A stretch of DNA of 64,000 bases, from contig NW_007360626.1 in NCBI RefSeq assembly GCF_000192795.1, positions 18,970 through 82,969 on the forward strand. Direction: 5' to 3'. Of this stretch, positions 31,246-40,882 are shown in pieces. Numbering within the stretch: the stretch's first letter is position 1; each line of letters opens with the position of its first letter. A program made the position numbers and the translations under genes. Source of the stretch: Vavraia culicis subsp. floridensis. Lineage: Eukaryota; Microsporidia; Pleistophoridae. Under the pieces are notes generated by a model. That model had not been told where the DNA came from, did no database searches, and saw nothing but the letters and a program-made list of their open reading frames with translations.

Positions 31246-32253
31246 TTATTTTGCTCTTTTCTTAAACATATCACTCAATCTACTCTGTTCTCTCTTATTT
31301 CTGCACTTCTCGTACCTGTCCAGCCCATTATTGATTCTCCGCTCATCAAAGTTTTTTTCTTTAAGAAACTCGAACACTCTGCTACGATCGTATTTTTGCC
31401 AATCAATACCAACAAATCCAACATCCACATTATTTTTCATACTTAAAAACGTTTCTCTCGCCTTCTCATACTCATAATCCGTAATATCCAATTCTTTCAC
31501 GATGTTCTCGATGTTTCCATGCCTTCTTATCAATGTTTCAGCTTTCATAGGACCTATTCCTTTGATAGTTCCTGCGTAATCACATCCGAGGAGAATGCAA
31601 AGGTCCATGAACGCGCTAAATTCTAATTTCATGTCTCTGAGAATTTCATCGAGTCTGTATTCAGCCACAGTATCTTTCACAAAATTTTTTAAAAGCACAG
31701 GCGCCCTGAAACACAGGGCATCCATGTCTTCGGTGCACACATAGTCAACTATTCCCTTCCGACACAGTGTTGCACAGAAGGCCTCTGCCTCATTCTCTGA
31801 TATTGTATACGTAACCCCCATTGCATCCAGGAGCAATTTAATCTCGTCTGTATGCTCCTTTCCTATCTTAAGTTTTCGCTTGTCATACTTTTCCATTTCT
31901 ACCTTGTCCATTTGTTCCTCTGCCTCTGAGTACTTTTCGGCCGCGTTCTTTCTGCGCTCATTCCTCCGAGCGATTTCTTCGCTCTTCACCTGAGGTGGCT
32001 TACCATCGAAAACGAACAGCGGTTTGATACCGATTTCCGCTAAATTTATGATTTTGTAGAAGAAGCCACTGATATGAGACGTGCTTGTGCTGTTATATGC
32101 CAACTGTGCTCCATCTGAACGTATAGCGATCAAGTACTGGTATGTAAGAAGACTTGCATCAAATGCCATTTTTTTGGTTCGATAAAACGAAAGTGGGTGC
32201 TCGATTGGCCGGTAATACTTTTTTATGATCTTCGTTAGGTTGTGAATTCCCAT
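31246..32253 (-). CDS. FEN1: Flap endonuclease 1
   Basis: Removes 5' flaps during Okazaki fragment maturation and long-patch base excision repair. The N region begins MGIHNLTKII with metal-binding D32 (AFDAS) and a second in VFDGKPP; the I region has ENEAEAF and CTEDMDAL, and LGCDYAGTIKGIGPMKA carries the last Asp and the helix-hairpin-helix. Near the end, QSRLSDMF (323-330) is a PCNA-interacting (PIP-box-like) motif. Length 335 is slightly under human FEN1 (380), mostly in the C-terminal tail. The ATG, six codons before the conserved NLTK, follows GAACCCTGCT. The stop TAA sits inside AAAATAAATG. Certain. Confidence 0.96.
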   Translation of the reverse strand: MGIHNLTKIIKKYYRPIEHPLSFYRTKKMAFDASLLTYQYLIAIRSDGAQLAYNSTSTSHISGFFYKIINLAEIGIKPLFVFDGKPPQVKSEEIARRNERRKNAAEKYSEAEEQMDKVEMEKYDKRKLKIGKEHTDEIKLLLDAMGVTYTISENEAEAFCATLCRKGIVDYVCTEDMDALCFRAPVLLKNFVKDTVAEYRLDEILRDMKLEFSAFMDLCILLGCDYAGTIKGIGPMKAETLIRRHGNIENIVKELDITDYEYEKARETFLSMKNNVDVGFVGIDWQKYDRSRVFEFLKEKNFDERRINNGLDRYEKCRNKREQSRLSDMFKKRAK

Positions 32254-32511
32254 AGCAGGGTTCGCGACGAATAAATTATATCAGAACATGAACCTGCCTA
32301 GATGTCACTACGTTTATTGCACCAACTAGAGAACAGCTCCTGCCCATTCTATTAGCCTGTGTAATGAAGAAAGTTACAGCGCTTTCAAGTCGTTAAGATC
32401 AACAGCAAAGTAATCCTCGTTACCTGGGATACAAGCGGCCTATCTCTATGTTGTAGCAAGAACACGATTGCCATAAATTGTTTAATTAAATGTAAGTAAT
32501 ACCAGGTCTAC

Positions 32512-32784
32512 TTATCTTTGGTAGTATTCAAGCATGCAGTTCATCAGCTCATCTTCTCTTATCCGCTCCATTTCCTTCCTTTTCTCTTCAACAAATATGC
32601 TCAGATCCAAAAATTTCCTCACAAACTCCTCTTTTCCCGCACATTCTTTCAATGCACAGATACATTTTCTAATTTTTATGTCTTTCGATATGCCAAGCGC
32701 CTGACAGCGCACAAAAATGTTTTTCAAGTCATTGAGGTCAAACTCGATGCGTTCCTTAGTGTTGAGGGGAGGAGGTATTATCAT
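32512..32784 (-). CDS. Small helical protein, unknown
   Basis: A 90-residue protein, mostly helical and charged, with two Cys in IRKCICALKECAGK and a C-terminal helix rich in Glu and Lys. The clean ATG and hydrophobic spacing suggest a real gene in a gap where it is the only open frame. There is no C-run upstream of its ATG; C-runs occur just inside the coding start instead. I recognise no family. It lies 258 bases upstream of FEN1 on the same strand. Confidence 0.45.
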   Translation of the reverse strand: MIIPPPLNTKERIEFDLNDLKNIFVRCQALGISKDIKIRKCICALKECAGKEEFVRKFLDLSIFVEEKRKEMERIREDELMNCMLEYYQR

Positions 32785-33294
32785 TTGTTTTATTTTGTTT
32801 ATTTGCGATTTAAATTTGTTCCATCATACTTATGTTTCTTTGGTGATTGATTATCTATTGCATTGAAATGACAGCATGGTGCGATATGAATGGAATAACA
32901 TACGGATATTGCCGTTTAATATCCGAAAAACGTAGTAATACGGTACAAGCACGTATTTGGTAGCGAAGAAATGCGAGAAAAAGTTTCATAAAGCAAACCT
33001 TTAAACACCTAAAAATGATTGATACCGTGGAACGGGGTAAAATCCATTATTTACACAATACTACGATAAAAGGACGAAGGAGCGTTGCGCAATTGCGGTA
33101 GAACATATTTAATCGAGCTGATATTCGCGAGTACATGACACGACCGCGATTAGGTACATCTAGCACACTTCTGCTATTACAACATTGTTAGGTCCGATTC
33201 GTGTGATGAATTCTCCGTAAAAAGGTTTTCTCGTACTAACAATCAGTAATTTGTAAACAGAAAGCGACATTAGTGGTAGAACTTAGAACAGCTT
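32785..33294. other. Intergenic region
   Basis: About 0.5 kb between two minus-strand genes. No feature seen. Confidence 0.5.
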
Positions 33295-34674
33295 TTAATC
33301 ATTCGATCTTTCAAACAGATCAGCACCTGGTATTGGATACTCTCTGACCGTATCTTTCACCCTTACCCTCATCTCTGTGAACCACTCATCTTTTCTAACG
33401 CGTTCTTTTGTCTCTTCAACACTGATCAACCCATAGCTTGCCAGCTTCTTCATTATCTCGACCAACATCCGTGCAATACGCTCACAGCCATCCTCCTTCA
33501 TTCCACGTGTTGTTACCGATACCGTGCCAACCCGTATTCCGTTCGGATGGAGACAACTGCTGTCATCCGGCAGAGAGTTCTTGTTGAGCGAGATGTTCAC
33601 AAAGTTGCACACCCATTCAAACATTGAACCATCCAATGAGAAAACCTGACCGTCCATTTGGATGTTACGCATGTCAAGAAGTGCTAGGTGGTTAATTGTT
33701 CCGTTTGTTAACAGCTTTATGCCGTTCTCGAGAAACACTTTGGTCATGGCTTGCATGTTTCGTAACACCTGATCGATGAACTCTCTGTATTCCTCCGATT
33801 TGGCGATTTTAAGTGCTGCAGCTATACCTGCTATTGTCTGGTTGTGAGGACCACCTTGGCACCCCGGAAACACGCTCCTGTTTATCAAGTTCTGAATATT
33901 CACGCCATTCTTCATCTTTCTGTAGAATATAATGCCCGCTTTTGGGCCTTTCAGCATCTTTTGCACCGTGGTCATCACGACGTCACAGTACTCAAAGGGA
34001 TTATTCATTCTTCCACATGCGACCAGACCGGATATATGTGCGATATCGGCCATCAGATAGGCCTTGTTCAAGTCGGCAATCTTTCTCATCCTCTTATAGT
34101 CAAAATCTCTTGGATACGCCGAGGCACCGCCTATGAGAATGCTTACCTTGTGGTCCACAAAGTCTCGTTGCATCTGCTCATAATCGATCGATCCATCGCT
34201 TTTCAGCTTGTAAGGATGACTTTCGAAATATTTTGAGGTCACCGATATTTTCCTATTCTCAATTTTAAACCCGTGACTCAAATGTCCGCCTGAGAAGAGA
34301 TCCAGACCCATCAATCGCCCGCCTGGTCCTATGAGCGCGTTGTATATCTCAAAGTTAGCGATCGCTCCCGAATATGGCTGCACATTTACGTCCCACACGT
34401 TCTCATCGAGGTTGAAAACGCTCAAGGCCCGCTCCTTGCAAAGACCCTCAATCTTGTCGATTACATCGGTTCCGCCGTAATAACGCTCACCAACCATTCC
34501 TTCACTGTATTTGTTGTGTAGCAGAGATATGGATGCCTGTAGAACGGGCACGCTCACGTAACTCTCGCTTGCAATAAGCTCGATAGACTCTTCTTGTCGT
34601 TGCTTCTCTTCCATAATCAGGTTGTAAAGCTCCGTATCGGTGTCCTTCATGTTTTTGTAAACGAGTTTTGACAT
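33295..34674 (-). CDS. SHMT: Serine hydroxymethyltransferase
   Basis: PLP enzyme that converts serine and tetrahydrofolate to glycine and methylene-THF, feeding one-carbon metabolism. 459 residues, the cytosolic length. Active-site motifs are intact: YSEG (56-59), RYYGG (64-68), HLSHGFK, D210 in MADIAHISG, the PLP lysine K239 in MTTVQKMLKGPK, QGGPH (273-277) and R381 in GIRVGT. Unusually, the residue before the PLP lysine is Gln where nearly all SHMTs have His; the paralogue shares this, so the change predates the duplication. A TATA-like box lies just upstream and the ATG follows GGTCCCTC. Confidence 0.95.
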   Translation of the reverse strand: MSKLVYKNMKDTDTELYNLIMEEKQRQEESIELIASESYVSVPVLQASISLLHNKYSEGMVGERYYGGTDVIDKIEGLCKERALSVFNLDENVWDVNVQPYSGAIANFEIYNALIGPGGRLMGLDLFSGGHLSHGFKIENRKISVTSKYFESHPYKLKSDGSIDYEQMQRDFVDHKVSILIGGASAYPRDFDYKRMRKIADLNKAYLMADIAHISGLVACGRMNNPFEYCDVVMTTVQKMLKGPKAGIIFYRKMKNGVNIQNLINRSVFPGCQGGPHNQTIAGIAAALKIAKSEEYREFIDQVLRNMQAMTKVFLENGIKLLTNGTINHLALLDMRNIQMDGQVFSLDGSMFEWVCNFVNISLNKNSLPDDSSCLHPNGIRVGTVSVTTRGMKEDGCERIARMLVEIMKKLASYGLISVEETKERVRKDEWFTEMRVRVKDTVREYPIPGADLFERSND

Positions 34675-36261
34675 GAGGGACCGGTTCCGATTTTCCTTTT
34701 ATACTCGCGCAGAACTCACTAATTTGAGCGGAAAAAACTTTTTATTTGACACGCAGCACTAAACATGATACATTAGTCTTTATTCGGTACATTATAGGTT
34801 AGAATGTTTTGACAGTTAGAAACCGTACCTCAAAACGAGCAGTACTCCACAGAACCAGGATATAACACTAAACACGTGCAAAAACTGTCTATAAACGATT
34901 GTAAGAATAAAAATTTCGTATTTTCCCGTTGTGAATAAACAATTAGATTGTTTCTAAATTGTATGAGATGGTAATAGCATCATGTCCTAATACGTAAAGT
35001 CCTTTTTTGCCTCCGATTCTACTCAAGATAGAAGCATCTAAAACAGTACGTGTTGCCCGCATCGTTCTGTCGAGCCAGAAACGGGTAATCAGCTGTAAAA
35101 GTAGAATAAAATGTGGAAACAAGCACTGCGTTAATCTGTGAAACTTCCAATAATAAATCTGTGATGTCATTCACATCCTTTTTATTACCAGGACTACGTA
35201 CATCATCTCTTTCGATTGCTTAAGCTTATTCGTTGCTCTATGTGTGTTTAGAAAATTCAACATTCATAAATTGCGCTTACGTCATAAAGCACTCAAAACG
35301 AGTTGTGTGGTTGATCTGTACTAATTTACTTGTCGTTGTGTGCAAGCGGTACGTAATCAATAGCAGGTGTTGCACGAACCTTCCTTCATGTTAAAAACGG
35401 AGAAATAATCGTTTTATGACATCGTTGACCATGTTTCGGAGTGCACCTCATTAAATTATTACGTGAACTGCGTTGACACGCAGAATTAAAGCGAGTTGGT
35501 AAAAAAATTGGTTTCAGCAATGATCGCACTTACAGTGCTCTGGAACGTTAAAAGAAACTCAATATGTGCGCTATACATGTGGATCAGGTTCACAGTTCTG
35601 TAAATAGCATTCTATGCTGTTCGAGATTGAATCAAACACACCTTAGCCTAAATTGTTGGGATAGGTTGTTTATTAAAGGAGTTATTTGCTCCGTACAGGA
35701 AGTGACCTTCACAAAATAACTATTCAAATGTTGTGATGTACTTGCACGGATGTGTGCCATGTTCGTATTATTCCAAAATTTTACTCCTTTAAATACATCT
35801 GGATAAATCAAATAAATTCGCACTTATCAATTAACAAGGCACTTAGACGCACATATATCCTTTTGAGTTGACAGATTGTAATTTATCATATCATGTGGTA
35901 AGTTCACGTCAATACGGGATGTGCGCCACAGTCATGCTAAGGTGGTGATGGAAAGTATATGATCGAGTGATACAACAAAATAATGAGTTCCATTGTTTAT
36001 TTTCTATCCTGCACATCGTGCCAGTCAATCTCGCTATTCTGCCGTTAATAATGATATTGAACCGTATTGGCTGTCAAAAAACAATCTATAGCCATAAAAC
36101 AGCAGCGAGACATCAGAGGAACATGTCAAGAAGAAAAAGCCTATTCTTAAGAACCATCACCGGCATCACATGAACATCTGTCCGCTCTAAGTTTATTTTT
36201 AATTCTTTTGATTGTTTCACACACGGACACAATAAAAGTAAATTTGATTATCTTTGTTTAC
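34675..36261. other. Divergent intergenic region, 1.6 kb
   Basis: Between SHMT (minus) and the mannosyltransferase (plus). Holds the SHMT TATA-like box. A 75-codon minus-strand frame near 34943-35170 has no start motif and no recognisable product. No RNA gene seen. Confidence 0.5.
34695..34703 (-). promoter_or_regulatory. TATA-like box of the SHMT gene
   Basis: TATAAAAGG on the minus strand, 20 bases between it and the SHMT start codon, with the C-run in between. The layout (TATA, C-run, ATG within about 30 bases) implies a very short 5' leader, as is usual in microsporidia. Confidence 0.5.
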
Positions 36262-37227
36262 ATGCTGTGCTTCCTGCATTTTATTGAGATATTCTCGAAG
36301 GAGAATGCTGTTATCCTCATCCTGTGCAGGAATCGAGAGGCCGACGAGATTTCTAATACCTTAAAGAACTTTGAAAATGTGTTCAACAAGGCGTACAAAT
36401 ACCCGTACCTGTTTTTGAACGATGAAGAGTTCTCTGATGAATTTAAGAAGAAAGTCAAAGAGGTGATCTCAACCGATGCCGTCTTTGGCAAGCTAGAAAC
36501 ACACGAATGGGGATATCCCAGCTGGATAGATAAGGAAAAGGCAGCAGCAAATAGAAAAAAGCTTGAAAAACTAGGCATCATATATGCAGGGTCGGAATCG
36601 TACCGCCACATGTGCAGGTTCTTTTCAGGTTTCTTCTACAGAAACAAATACGTAAAAAAATACGACTATTACTGGCGAATAGAGCCGGGAGTGAAATTTT
36701 TTTGTAAAATGAACTACGATCCATTCGAATTTCTGAAGAAAAAAAATCTTGAATACGGATTTATCATCAACATTCGGGAGTTCATGGAAACGATACCGAC
36801 ACTGTGGGACGCAACCATCGAGTTCATAACAAAGCACAAGGACATGATACCAAACCAAAACGTGCTCAAAGAAATTTTGGATAACAATAAAAACTACAAC
36901 GGGTGCCACTTCTGGTCAAATTTTGAAATCGCAAATCTAAATTTTTTCAGAGGCGAGCTCTACCAGAAATACTTTGATTTTCTGGATAAAAAGGGAGGAT
37001 TCTATTATGAGCGATGGGGTGATGCACCAATACATTCGCTGGCTGCCAGTATATTTCTTGGAAAGAGAAAAATACACTTTTTTGAGGATATAGGGTACGA
37101 GCATCCGCCCTTCCAGCATTGCCCCAGAAACCCATCGAGGTTTCCCGACTGTGAATGTAATTCAAATAATTCGATTGATGACGGTCCTTTTTCGTGCTTG
37201 AGAGAGTTTATAAAAGAGGACTTATAG
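36262..37227 (+). CDS. Alpha-1,2-mannosyltransferase, Kre2/Ktr family (GT15)
   Basis: Adds alpha-1,2-linked mannose from GDP-mannose to O-linked (and N-linked) glycans in the Golgi. Family motifs are in order: YRHMCRFFSG (114-123), YYWRIEP (136-142) and FYYERWGDAPIHSLAA (247-262), followed by a conserved Cys-rich end. The 321 residues are nearly all catalytic domain, with a short hydrophobic N-terminus as signal anchor. The frame is open upstream only with non-ATG codons, and these would lengthen the hydrophobic anchor, so the true N-terminus could lie upstream. No C-run precedes the ATG at 36262. Microsporidia retain O-mannosylation, which fits. Confidence 0.9.
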   Translation: MLCFLHFIEIFSKENAVILILCRNREADEISNTLKNFENVFNKAYKYPYLFLNDEEFSDEFKKKVKEVISTDAVFGKLETHEWGYPSWIDKEKAAANRKKLEKLGIIYAGSESYRHMCRFFSGFFYRNKYVKKYDYYWRIEPGVKFFCKMNYDPFEFLKKKNLEYGFIINIREFMETIPTLWDATIEFITKHKDMIPNQNVLKEILDNNKNYNGCHFWSNFEIANLNFFRGELYQKYFDFLDKKGGFYYERWGDAPIHSLAASIFLGKRKIHFFEDIGYEHPPFQHCPRNPSRFPDCECNSNNSIDDGPFSCLREFIKEDL

Positions 37228-38472
37228 AGAAACTGGTGAGAAATGACAGATGTGATTTAATTAAATGGTTGGTAACTAAGCCGTATCGTGATGCAATTAT
37301 GGTGTTCTGATAAAATATTGACCGCTGTATCGGAACAAAGACGTAAACAAACGGACAGCAGAGCATCAAGAACTTGTAACAAACCCGTGATGTGTGATTT
37401 ATGTGTAGGACAATTTATACTTTTGGTGCATGTAGGACGTACCATGGTGCTGGTCACTGATAAACAGCATCAATGAACATATGTGAGGGTCTGTGCACGA
37501 GGTTGCACGAACAGTTCATAATGTTATTTATTTTTGTACTTCTGTGCCGCATACTTTTCTCCACATATATTATGTGATTTTTCCATTTATTGCGTACCTT
37601 TAACGACACAGCACTTTTACATGGATGTTCCCTACCACACCGCAAATATGCTTAACAACACGTTTCGTTTGGCAGTCAATGTTCATAAATTAATATACGA
37701 ATTTTTGAATGTTGCTGTAAAAATTAACGATTTTAGCCATATTTAAGATAATTATTATTGAAATTAGTACTTAGTGCAGTTTTTAGAACTCAGATCTCCC
37801 GCTCACCTCAATTATTGCTCGTGTCATTGCACGGTAATAACTGCTAGATTTTCATAACCAAAGCACTCTCAACAATCAAGATAGTATGTGAGATTCTCCA
37901 CCCTTTCCAGACACACTCAGTTCATGAATGTTACTGGTGATTTAGAATAAAAGTATTTTACTTTGTTTGCAATTTTACCGTATTGTTGACATGTCGCGTA
38001 GCATACGTGATGAATCTTCTATACAATAGGAATTACTAATATTTCTGACAATGAACGGTTCTCAATCAAGCACTCTCGCCAATGATGCAGTCTTCGTGGT
38101 CCTTATGAACCAGGAAGTCCTGAAAAGAAACTGCGTGATGTGATAAATAACCATTTTCAGAAGGAAATCTGTGTAAAGGTTGTGTAGGATTAAGCACCCA
38201 TACTTGTAACGGAAACAAAAACCGTAAGTGTCTTTGATTGTTAAAATACGACCCTTTAATGCCGAGAACGAACAAATCGTTCTCCCGCAAAAATTGTCAG
38301 CACACCCCTTGATGCAAGCAGTAAATTAAAATTAAACTAAATTAGTTTAAAATTGCCCAAATTACTCTCCTCATCTCAACGCTGAACAAAATATTCTCCT
38401 GCTAAACAGGTACATTCCGATGTAAAAGACGTACAAAATGTAAAAATAAATTGTTCTGGTGTGGATCAAGAA
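37228..38472. other. Intergenic region, 1.2 kb
   Basis: Between the mannosyltransferase and SPO11, same strand. AT-rich, no supported frame, no RNA gene seen. Confidence 0.5.
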
Positions 38473-39423
38473 ATGAAACAAATAATCGTTCTATCGCTTA
38501 AATCGACCAACATTTACGTTTACATGCATAAGCTCATCAAAATCATACGAGAAAAAACTGCAAAACTTGCACACAACATTAAAAATGACCGATCGATAAA
38601 GGAACTGAAATTTTATGAAATAATACACGGCATGCTCGTTGATAACATAAAAAAAACAAAGAGAGAAATATTCTATGCCTCACCTAACATTTTCAAAAGA
38701 CAAGAAACCGTTAACAAGATGATCGACAGATTTGCACATTTGCACAAAATACGGCTGATAGATTTTAACGTTGCTGCAAGTCTAAAGGGCCTTTTTTACG
38801 GCGAAATCACATTCATAGAACATGGCAAGACGTACACTCTTCACCAGAATTTGATACCCGACATGAACGAGATCGTAGAGATTAGGTGCAGGTTTTCTTC
38901 GGTTCTGGTTGTTGAGAAGGACTGTATGATGACGTTCATCAAAGAGGTATTTCTCAGGAACAACAAAACAATTAATTTTCTTCTTGTTACAGGCAAGGGA
39001 TATCCGGATCATAACACGTTAGCATTTCTCCAAAGACTTGAGCACATGAACTGCCAGATTTACGGTTTATTTGACTTGGATCCTTTTGGATTGAACATTT
39101 TTAGGAACTACAAGTCGAAAATATGCGGTATGCTACGTGTAGGAATCACCTCTAGAGATGTCTTTGAGTACAAAATCATAAAAAATGAGTTGATAGCGCT
39201 AACGCAACGGGACTGTAAGTTGTTAACGGGTCTGAAGAACAACATTGTGGATAACGAGTTCTCGGAGGATATCTCATTTCTTGAAGGACTCGGAAAAAAG
39301 ATGGAGATCGAAATATTTACGTCGTACCACACAACCTTTATTGTACAATATTTAGAAAAGAAGCTGATGATTAGCTCGTATGCCGAACACCCCGTTTGTC
39401 GATCAAACGGGCCACGTAAATAA
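38473..39423 (+). CDS. SPO11: Meiotic DNA double-strand-break protein SPO11 (topoisomerase VI A-like)
   Basis: SPO11 makes the breaks that start meiotic recombination. The winged-helix domain ends in TKREIFYASPNIFKRQ, where Tyr68 is the DNA-attacking tyrosine. The Toprim domain has VLVVEKD (metal-binding Glu148), LLVTGKGYPDHNTLAFLQ and YGLFDLDPFG with the DxD pair (Asp201, Asp203). All catalytic residues are present, so the protein should be active. At 316 residues it is shorter than yeast Spo11 (398). A GTG four codons upstream is in frame; the first ATG is 38473. The stop lies inside AAATAAAG. Confidence 0.9.
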   Translation: MKQIIVLSLKSTNIYVYMHKLIKIIREKTAKLAHNIKNDRSIKELKFYEIIHGMLVDNIKKTKREIFYASPNIFKRQETVNKMIDRFAHLHKIRLIDFNVAASLKGLFYGEITFIEHGKTYTLHQNLIPDMNEIVEIRCRFSSVLVVEKDCMMTFIKEVFLRNNKTINFLLVTGKGYPDHNTLAFLQRLEHMNCQIYGLFDLDPFGLNIFRNYKSKICGMLRVGITSRDVFEYKIIKNELIALTQRDCKLLTGLKNNIVDNEFSEDISFLEGLGKKMEIEIFTSYHTTFIVQYLEKKLMISSYAEHPVCRSNGPRK

Positions 39424-39823
39424 AGTGGTACAAAATGAACGCATGATCTTCGGCTTGTTTCAAAATTTTGGACAGAGCGTTTAGAACACCTCGGGCTATG
39501 CCTCAATACCATCTACAAGGCAAAAGTTGTCATTCACCTATGACAAAAAAAGGTTGCATGCCACTATTCTATGAGTGCTATATCGAGCTTTATTAACGTG
39601 CTAAATCAAAAGTTTTATTGATCATAACAGCCTATCAATATGAGAAATGCTGCTGCTGCACCAATCACAGCGCCAGTATCCTTTGATATGGTATAAATAC
39701 TTTCATTCATTTATGTTTTGACTGTTTGTGCACCGGTGCTTCGAATCCTTGGTGCATTTTAGATCCTCCTTAAGTGAACGGTATATAGGATAAATAAAAT
39801 GTCTGTAATACGTTAGTCTTGCA

Positions 39824-39895
39824 AAAGGAGGTGTACCGCACGTAATGTTCTCTTTTCACTTTGTTTTGGCGTGTCAAAAAGAGGAAACCTCCTTT
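39824..39895. repeat. 9-bp inverted repeat with 54-base spacer
   Basis: AAAGGAGGT at 39824-39832 and ACCTCCTTT at 39887-39895. The right arm lies inside a 48-codon plus-strand open frame starting 39845. Unknown role. Confidence 0.4.
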
Positions 39896-40210
39896 AGCGC
39901 GCTCTGGCACGATTATCCTTTTCCAGGAACAGGCAGCAAAGCCAGGAACATGATCACCTACTCCTTACCTAAATACGAAGTATTTATTTGAGATAACAGA
40001 CACACAAGGGGGGCATACCGTGCTTATCATGAACAATTCATACCAACATGCCAATAATTAATATCAAATCGGCAGTTTTTCGTTTCATTTAAATTTGTGA
40101 TCATATGTCTTATTTCTATTGATGACCACGGATAAATCATCAAAAAAAATATTATTGGTTGTAAAAAGAAAAATATTTAAATATAAATTTACTCCATACT
40201 GGCACGGATA

Positions 40211-40315
40211 ATGAGTGCTAAGATGGCGATTATCATTTTTATATTCTTTTGGTCGATTACCAAATTCGTCATCATAATTCTGCAGATAGCGGGTGTAATT
40301 GGAAAACCGAAATGA
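40211..40315 (+). CDS. Candidate 34-residue single-pass membrane protein
   Basis: ATG-initiated, ends TGA. Residues about 6-30 are strongly hydrophobic (IIIFIFFW...FVIIILQ) with a Lys-rich tail GKPK, the size and layout of tiny membrane subunits such as OST4, though I see no sequence match. An AT-rich box lies about 20-40 bases upstream. No C-run directly before the ATG. Confidence 0.3.
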   Translation: MSAKMAIIIFIFFWSITKFVIIILQIAGVIGKPK

Positions 40316-40882
40316 GCAAATATGGTTTAATCAGATGATGTAAGAAATGAAGAAGTATGCTATAACAGCCACAGCACACACAGGGAATGGTTACTAATGA
40401 AACGTGTTGCACGTTAAAACGGTGCTCTGATCGGTAGCAATTGGCGGGTGCACGTTTCGTTTCTAATGGACCGAGTTGGTGTTGGATTGGTGAAAATATG
40501 TGTTGAGTGATCAGTGTGGTGTGATTGAGTGGCGTAATTCGCATACATACCCGGTAGTTGTTTAGTGCTTGTAATAAATATTTTGGACCAGTTCGTGTAC
40601 AATTCTGCTGTTTACGATGAAATATGTGAAATAAATACGTTACACAGTGCAAGTACACAAAAACACGGTTTTAAACGTATTGTTGACACCAAGCACCGGT
40701 CAATAGAAAATGTTTTCAGTTTTCACCCGTTGTTGTGCTCACATGTAAAGTGAATGGTGGAACAATGCCATTTTTATCTTTAACTTGCTCAAGATTGTAA
40801 TTTGAACAAGCAACGCGCCTGCAGACCAACCATGATACGATACCTTTATTGATTGCCTGTTCTATACCGGATTACCATTACA

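Larger units (their letters stand above)
39424..40882. other. Convergent intergenic region, 1.5 kb, with small candidate frames
   Basis: Between SPO11 (plus) and CDC20 (minus). Contains a 9-bp inverted repeat overlapping a 48-codon ATG frame (39845-39991) and a 34-codon hydrophobic frame (40211-40315). A T-loop-like string near 39739 is not part of a tRNA. Confidence 0.4.

Noticed and set aside
34943..35170. 75-codon minus-strand frame in the gap after SHMT
   Set aside because: No start motif and no recognisable product; the gap has many stops in all frames around it.
36208..36261. TTG-initiated extension of the mannosyltransferase
   Set aside because: Non-ATG start is unlikely in a eukaryote; kept only as a hint that the anchor may be longer.
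39721..39790. String TTCGAATCC resembling a tRNA T-loop
   Set aside because: The five bases on each side do not pair as a T-stem and no D-arm or acceptor stem fits.
40538..40753. Open plus-strand frame of about 70 codons with fairly protein-like composition
   Set aside because: It contains no ATG at its beginning and no splice sites that would supply one.
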